In this document: piece by piece, positions 60,321 to 64,000 of the stretch
How positions within the stretch are numbered: the stretch's first letter is position 1
Layout of the letters: each line of letters opens with the position of its first letter
Origin: Acidobacteriota bacterium
GTDB taxonomy: Bacteria > Acidobacteriota > Aminicenantia > Aminicenantales > Saccharicenantaceae
NCBI GenBank assembly: GCA_022711665.1
Contig: JAKLEN010000006.1
Span: 141,469-205,468, forward strand
Reading direction: 5' to 3'
DNA length: 64,000 nt
Program-made: the position numbers and the translations under genes
The notes under the pieces: generated by a model
Seen by the model: only the letters and a program-made list of their open reading frames with translations
Told to the model about the DNA's origin: nothing
Database searches by the model: none

Positions 60321-61650
60321 TGATGTTCGCAACTTGGCGTAGGAGGTAGGCCATCGTAAACTCTCTTCGAACGCCAATCCGAAAGAGAGGAGAAGTTTTA
60401 CTACGATGGCCCAGCAGCATTATAAGTCACCCCTCGAAAAGGCGCTATTGCAGTTCATCGCCGAACCGGACCCCTACTTGGCCATGCTCAAGTGGGTGAT
60501 GACCGAGATGATGAGGATCGAAGCCGAAGCCAAGGTCGGCGCGGCCAAGGGGAAGCACAGCTCTGAGCGAGCGACTTACTTCTCGGGAGCTCGAGCCCGG
60601 CGAGTCGATACGCGGATGGGCACGGTTTATCTTCTCGTCCCCAAGGTCCGGAAAGGCGGCTATGTGCCGTTCTTCGTCTCGGAGCGGCGCCGGTCGGAGC
60701 AGGCGCTGATCGCCGTCGTCCAGGAAGCCTTCGTCAACGGTGTCTCGACCCGGAAGATCGAGCGCTTGGCCCACGCGATGGGCATCGAAAATATCTCGGC
60801 TTCTCAGGTCTCGGAGTTCAACAAGGAGCTCGACGCCCAGGTCGAGGACTTCAAGGCTCGCCCGTTGGCCGAGGAGTATCCCTTCCTCTGGATCGACGCC
60901 CTGTATCAGAAGGTTCGGGTCGAGGGCCGGGTCATCTCGGTGGCGGTGATGATCGCCTGCGGGGTCAACCCGGCCGGCTCTCGAGAGATCCTGGCCGTGG
61001 AGCCTATGTTCGACGAGTCGGAGGACTCGTGGCGGGTCTTCTTCCGGAAGCTCAAAGCCCGGGGCATGAAAAGGACGGCGCTCGTGATCTCCGACGCCCA
61101 CGCCGGGATCCAGGCCGCGGCCCGTAAGGAGTGGCTCGGAGCGAGCTGGCAGCGCTGCAAAGTCCACTTCATGCGGAACATCCTGGCCAAGGTCCCGCAC
61201 CGGGAAAAATCGCGGTTCGCGGCCCATCTGAAGCAGATCTGGCTCGAGCCGGATAAAAAGAGCGCCCGGCGGGCAGCCGCAGCTCTCATCGACGACTACG
61301 AGAAGCGCTTCCCAGACGCCATCCGTTGCCTGGAAGAAGGGCTCGAGGACTCGCTCTCGTTTTACGACTTCCCGGAGGTCGACAAGAAGCGGATCTCCTC
61401 GACCAACGGCCAGGAGCGGTTGAACATGGAGATCCGCCGGCGGAGCCGGGTCGTGGGCGTCTTCCCTTCGGTCGAGAGCTATGTGCGGCTCACGATCTGC
61501 TATCTCATCGAATACTCGGAGGACTGGGCGAACGAACGCAGCTACATCCGGGAGGATAAGGCGCTCTGGTCCCTGGACAGGCTCCATGAGCTGACGGCTC
61601 AAGCAGCTAACTGAAGTGAGTGAACGATGGCCCCGAAGTTGCGAACATCA
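60321..61650 (+). mobile_element. IS256-family insertion sequence (about 1330 bp)
   Basis: Terminal inverted repeats start with TGATGTTCGCAACTT at 60321-60335 and its complement at 61636-61650. The match continues imperfectly with GGCCATCGT further in. The element carries one transposase gene. The 8 bases outside each end (ATGTATGG and GTTGACAC) differ, so no target duplication is seen. Confidence 0.85.
60406..61614 (+). CDS. IS256-family transposase (mutator type)
   Basis: 402 residues, full length for the family, no frameshift. The DDE residues are visible: Asp164 in LWIDALYQKVR, Asp230 in VISDAHAGI and Glu337 in STNGQERLN. RVDTRMGTVYLLVPKVRKGGYVPFF and GVSTRKIERL in the N-terminal half are also typical of the family. 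It catalyses cut/copy-paste movement through the inverted repeats around it. The intact reading frame suggests the element is still active or recently arrived. Confidence 0.95.
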   Translation: MAQQHYKSPLEKALLQFIAEPDPYLAMLKWVMTEMMRIEAEAKVGAAKGKHSSERATYFSGARARRVDTRMGTVYLLVPKVRKGGYVPFFVSERRRSEQALIAVVQEAFVNGVSTRKIERLAHAMGIENISASQVSEFNKELDAQVEDFKARPLAEEYPFLWIDALYQKVRVEGRVISVAVMIACGVNPAGSREILAVEPMFDESEDSWRVFFRKLKARGMKRTALVISDAHAGIQAAARKEWLGASWQRCKVHFMRNILAKVPHREKSRFAAHLKQIWLEPDKKSARRAAAALIDDYEKRFPDAIRCLEEGLEDSLSFYDFPEVDKKRISSTNGQERLNMEIRRRSRVVGVFPSVESYVRLTICYLIEYSEDWANERSYIREDKALWSLDRLHELTAQAAN

Positions 61651-61828
61651 GTTGACACGGCCGACAAGAGGGGTCAGTTCCCAATCAAACTTATCTGGAT
61701 AATACTTCGATTCCCATAGGCAAAACAAGGAAGGCCCGGCGCGGGTCCCGCCGCGTTTGCCAATCCCGGACCTCAGGGGTATCATTGTGTTCCGGAGATC
61801 GATCCCCAGGATCGAAAGGAGGTCCGGC
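61651..61828. other. Intergenic region right of the IS element
   Basis: 178 bases. It contains CGACAAGAGGG at 61662-61672, which also occurs at 60299-60309 on the other side of the IS. A possible -10 TATCAT lies at 61780-61785 for the downstream gene. Nothing else is seen. Confidence 0.4.
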
Positions 61829-62359
61829 ATGAAGACCACGAGATCGGTCGGGCTGACGCTCGCCTTCGCGGTTCTGTTCGCGTCTTTCGGGGCCTTGCTC
61901 GCCTCCGCAGGGGACGGCCGGCAGGATGCCAAGCCGGCGAAGATCAAGCTCCCTAAGAACCTGTATTGCGCCATGACGCCCACCCAGGACCGCTACTCCA
62001 TCAACCTGCGGCCCCTGACCAAGGCCCTCGGCCAGCCGGCCGAGACCTGGGAGGTTCAGCTCTTTCGCAACGACCACCTGGTGACCTCCCTGGGCATGAT
62101 CGGCGGCGGCCAGGAGCTCAAGGAGTTCATCCTCTTCACCCTGCCTCCGGTCGATGCCGATGCCTTCAACTCCGTCACGGCGACCTCGGCCGAGAGGGCC
62201 GGCGGCGCCGATGAGCAGGTCGGCATGGGGATCGCCCGGGGCACGGACGGCCGGGAAGACATCCTCCGGAGCAAGACGGGCCGCAACTTCGAGCTTCGCG
62301 TGTTCGACGCGGCCGGCGGGCTGCTGGCCAAGAAGAAGATCCTGCTCCTGCTCAATTAA
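61829..62359 (+). CDS. Exported protein of unknown function
   Basis: 176 residues starting at 61829 after AAAGGAGG. Signal peptide 1-27. The mature part has a beta-rich pattern (YSINLRPLTKALGQPAETWEVQLFRNDHLV, GRNFELRVFDAAGGLLAKKKILLLLN) compatible with one immunoglobulin-like sandwich. No catalytic motif is seen. It has the high GC of the main chromosome, marking the right limit of the acquired stretch. It precedes a serine hydrolase gene by 109 bp, which has its own TGCTATAAT box. Confidence 0.78.
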   Translation: MKTTRSVGLTLAFAVLFASFGALLASAGDGRQDAKPAKIKLPKNLYCAMTPTQDRYSINLRPLTKALGQPAETWEVQLFRNDHLVTSLGMIGGGQELKEFILFTLPPVDADAFNSVTATSAERAGGADEQVGMGIARGTDGREDILRSKTGRNFELRVFDAAGGLLAKKKILLLLN

Positions 62360-62418
62360 CGGCGGTCCGCCTCCGTCTCCGCCGCCGGCCGGCCGGCCCG
62401 CCTCCATTGGCGGGGGCG

Positions 62419-62427
62419 TGCTATAAT
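62419..62427 (+). promoter_or_regulatory. Extended -10 promoter of the serine hydrolase gene
   Basis: TGCTATAAT, a perfect extended -10 element, 41 bp before the start codon. No good -35 is present. Confidence 0.5.
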
Positions 62428-62468
62428 TTTATCCTTAAACCGGCGAATCTCCGTTCCCAGGAGGCCTT

Positions 62469-63866
62469 ATGATACGGTCCAAGCGATCGATCGCCGGCGC
62501 GGCCGCGGCCGCCCTTCTGGCGGCCGGACTGGCTTTTCCCGCGCCGGCCCAGGCGCCGTCCGCCGCCGCCTCGGCCGCCAAGCCGGCCCTGGCCCGTCTC
62601 CAGGGCTATATCGAGACCTTCAACTCCGGGGTGCCGGGCCGGATGAAGCTCTTCTTCCAGGACTGCTTCGCCGCTTCGGCCCTCAACGAGATCCCGGTCG
62701 GTCAGCGGGTGGTGCGCTTCCGCGGCGTCAAGCGCGAGCTGGGGTCGCTCGCCGTCGAGCGGGTCGTGTCCGACGGACCCGCCCAGGCCTCCATCCTGGC
62801 CAAAACCGCGAGCGGCGGGTACGTCCTGCTCAAGGCCACGGTCGAGAAAGACCCGCCGCACAAGCTGTTGACCCTGATGATCGACCTGGTCGAGGACCCG
62901 AACAACGTCGTCGCCGCCGACCCCAAGGCCGGCGAGAGGGAATTCGCGGCCGCCGTCCGGGCCTACCTCGAGGAGGAGACCCGGGCCGACCGCTTCTCCG
63001 GCGTCGTCCTGGCGGCCCGGGGCCCGAAGGTCATCCTGCACGAGGCTTACGGCTTGGCCGACCGCGACAAGAAGATCCCGAACCGGAAGGACACCAAGTT
63101 CAACCTGGGATCCATCAACAAGAACTTCACCCGCGCGGCCGTCCACCAGCTGGCCCGCCTGGGCCTCCTCGGGCTCGACGACCCCGTCAAGAAGATCCTG
63201 CCGGATTACCCCAACGCCCAGGTCGCGGAGAAGGTGACCGTCCGCCAGCTGCTCAACATGACCTCGGGCATACCCGATTTCTTCGGGGAGCGCTACGACG
63301 CGGCGGCGAAAGAGAAGATCCTGACGCTCCGCGATTACCTGCCGCTCTTCGCCGACCTGCCGCTCGAGTTCGAGCCGGGGACGTCGAACAAGTACTCCAA
63401 CGGCGGCTACATCGTGCTGGGCCTGATCATCGAGAAGCTGGCCCGGATCGATTATTACGCCTATGTCCGGGAGAACATCTTCAAGCCCTGCGGCATGACG
63501 GATACCGATTCCTATCTCCGGGACGCGGACACGCCCAACCTGGCCCGCGGCTACACGACGGAGGGCCAGGCGGCCGGCGGCCCGCGCGTCCTCAACCTGG
63601 CCACCCTGCCGGGGCGGGGGAGCTCGGCCGGCGGCGGCTATTCCACGGCCGCGGACCTGCTGAAATACGTCCTGGCCCTGGATAACAGGACGATCTACCT
63701 GCCGGACGCCTCCCAGGGGCTGGGCCTTTCGGGCGGCGCCCCGGGCCTCAATTCGGCCCTTGAATGGGACCCGCGGAGCGGGTATATTGTCATCGTCCTG
63801 ACGAATTTCGATCCTCCGACCGCCGGCCAGGCGGCGCGACGGATCGTCGGCTGGCTGCCCCAGTAA
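62469..63866 (+). CDS. Serine hydrolase, beta-lactamase/class C family
   Basis: 465 residues starting at 62469 after AGGAGG. Signal peptide 1-28. Residues 40-150 are a cystatin/NTF2-like extra domain. The penicillin-binding-like domain follows: GSINKNFTRAAVHQLARLGLLGLDDPV has the S-x-x-K nucleophile, and KYSNGGYIVLGLIIEKL has Tyr-Ser-Asn. The third motif near the C-terminus is weak (LSGGAPG). Members act on D-amino-acid peptides, esters or lactams in the periplasm. It is of the same superfamily as the truncated gene at the left edge. Confidence 0.9.
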   Translation: MIRSKRSIAGAAAAALLAAGLAFPAPAQAPSAAASAAKPALARLQGYIETFNSGVPGRMKLFFQDCFAASALNEIPVGQRVVRFRGVKRELGSLAVERVVSDGPAQASILAKTASGGYVLLKATVEKDPPHKLLTLMIDLVEDPNNVVAADPKAGEREFAAAVRAYLEEETRADRFSGVVLAARGPKVILHEAYGLADRDKKIPNRKDTKFNLGSINKNFTRAAVHQLARLGLLGLDDPVKKILPDYPNAQVAEKVTVRQLLNMTSGIPDFFGERYDAAAKEKILTLRDYLPLFADLPLEFEPGTSNKYSNGGYIVLGLIIEKLARIDYYAYVRENIFKPCGMTDTDSYLRDADTPNLARGYTTEGQAAGGPRVLNLATLPGRGSSAGGGYSTAADLLKYVLALDNRTIYLPDASQGLGLSGGAPGLNSALEWDPRSGYIVIVLTNFDPPTAGQAARRIVGWLPQ

Positions 63867-64000
63867 CGAGGAGAGGGTCAAACCCAGGCCTGTCCGGTTG
63901 TTATTTTTCTGAAGCCTTCTAACCTGTTGACCTAGTTTTAATAAAGTCTCATTTCGGCCATTTTCGATTTGAACGGCCTTCCCTGTTGGGTGTATGGCCA
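63867..64000. other. Intergenic region at right edge
   Basis: 134 bases, distinctly A/T-rich. TGTCCGGTTG at 63891 resembles the repeats at 57920 and may be an IS end. No gene seen. Confidence 0.3.

Noticed and set aside
1..64000. CRISPR array
   Set aside because: No regularly spaced direct repeats with unique spacers were found; repeats present are inverted pairs.

Overview
The window is about 64 kb of high-GC bacterial DNA from a Gram-negative organism. It encodes a TonB-dependent outer-membrane receptor and many Sec, Tat and lipoprotein signal peptides. The GWxTD-domain protein, the Oar-like TonB receptor with an N-terminal carboxypeptidase-regulatory-like domain, and the large number of secreted hydrolases fit the Acidobacteriota/Candidatus Aminicenantes group. 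That placement is inference from gene content; no marker such as 16S rRNA is present.

Layout. 1-23 kb is mixed housekeeping and envelope content: a truncated serine hydrolase, a TagD-like cytidylyltransferase, a 2101-residue alpha-2-macroglobulin, a DUF2961/GH172 protein, a coiled-coil/PilZ pair, a C39-like protein, a HAD phosphatase and a gamma-carbonic anhydrase whose ends lie in a palindromic repeat, class II ribonucleotide reductase, an MscS channel, rubrerythrin, several secreted proteins of unknown role, an M28 (glutaminyl cyclase-like) protein and a Tat-exported aldo/keto reductase. Two families of intergenic palindromic repeats lie here.

23-58 kb reads as one catabolic region. A minus-strand operon (about 36.7 to 23.2 kb) encodes a TonB receptor, a GH3 glycosidase, three GH172 (DUF2961) proteins, a glycosylasparaginase and the GWxTD protein. 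Next come an exported nitrilase, a transglutaminase-fold protein and an M24 peptidase; a fourth regional GH172 gene; two paralogous PqaA-like hydrolases; a LacI regulator; and, divergently, an RbsABC-type sugar importer, a fucose/arabinose-isomerase-like enzyme, an M19 dipeptidase and an S9 peptidase. A GH172 lipoprotein gene closes the region. The operator core CAAWCGWTTG lies beside sigma70-like promoters at three places: the TonB operon, the lacI/ABC intergenic region and the last GH172 gene. I therefore read the region as a LacI-controlled system for taking up and breaking down a furanoside-containing glycan or glycopeptide. D-arabinofuranose or D-fructofuranose is the likely sugar, because those are the activities reported for GH172.

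58-61.7 kb, just after a tRNA-Arg(UCG) gene, looks less GC-rich and seems acquired. It holds a HEPN-motif protein, a gene remnant, a lipoprotein and an IS256-family insertion. 61.8-64 kb returns to typical sequence with a secreted protein and a second serine hydrolase.
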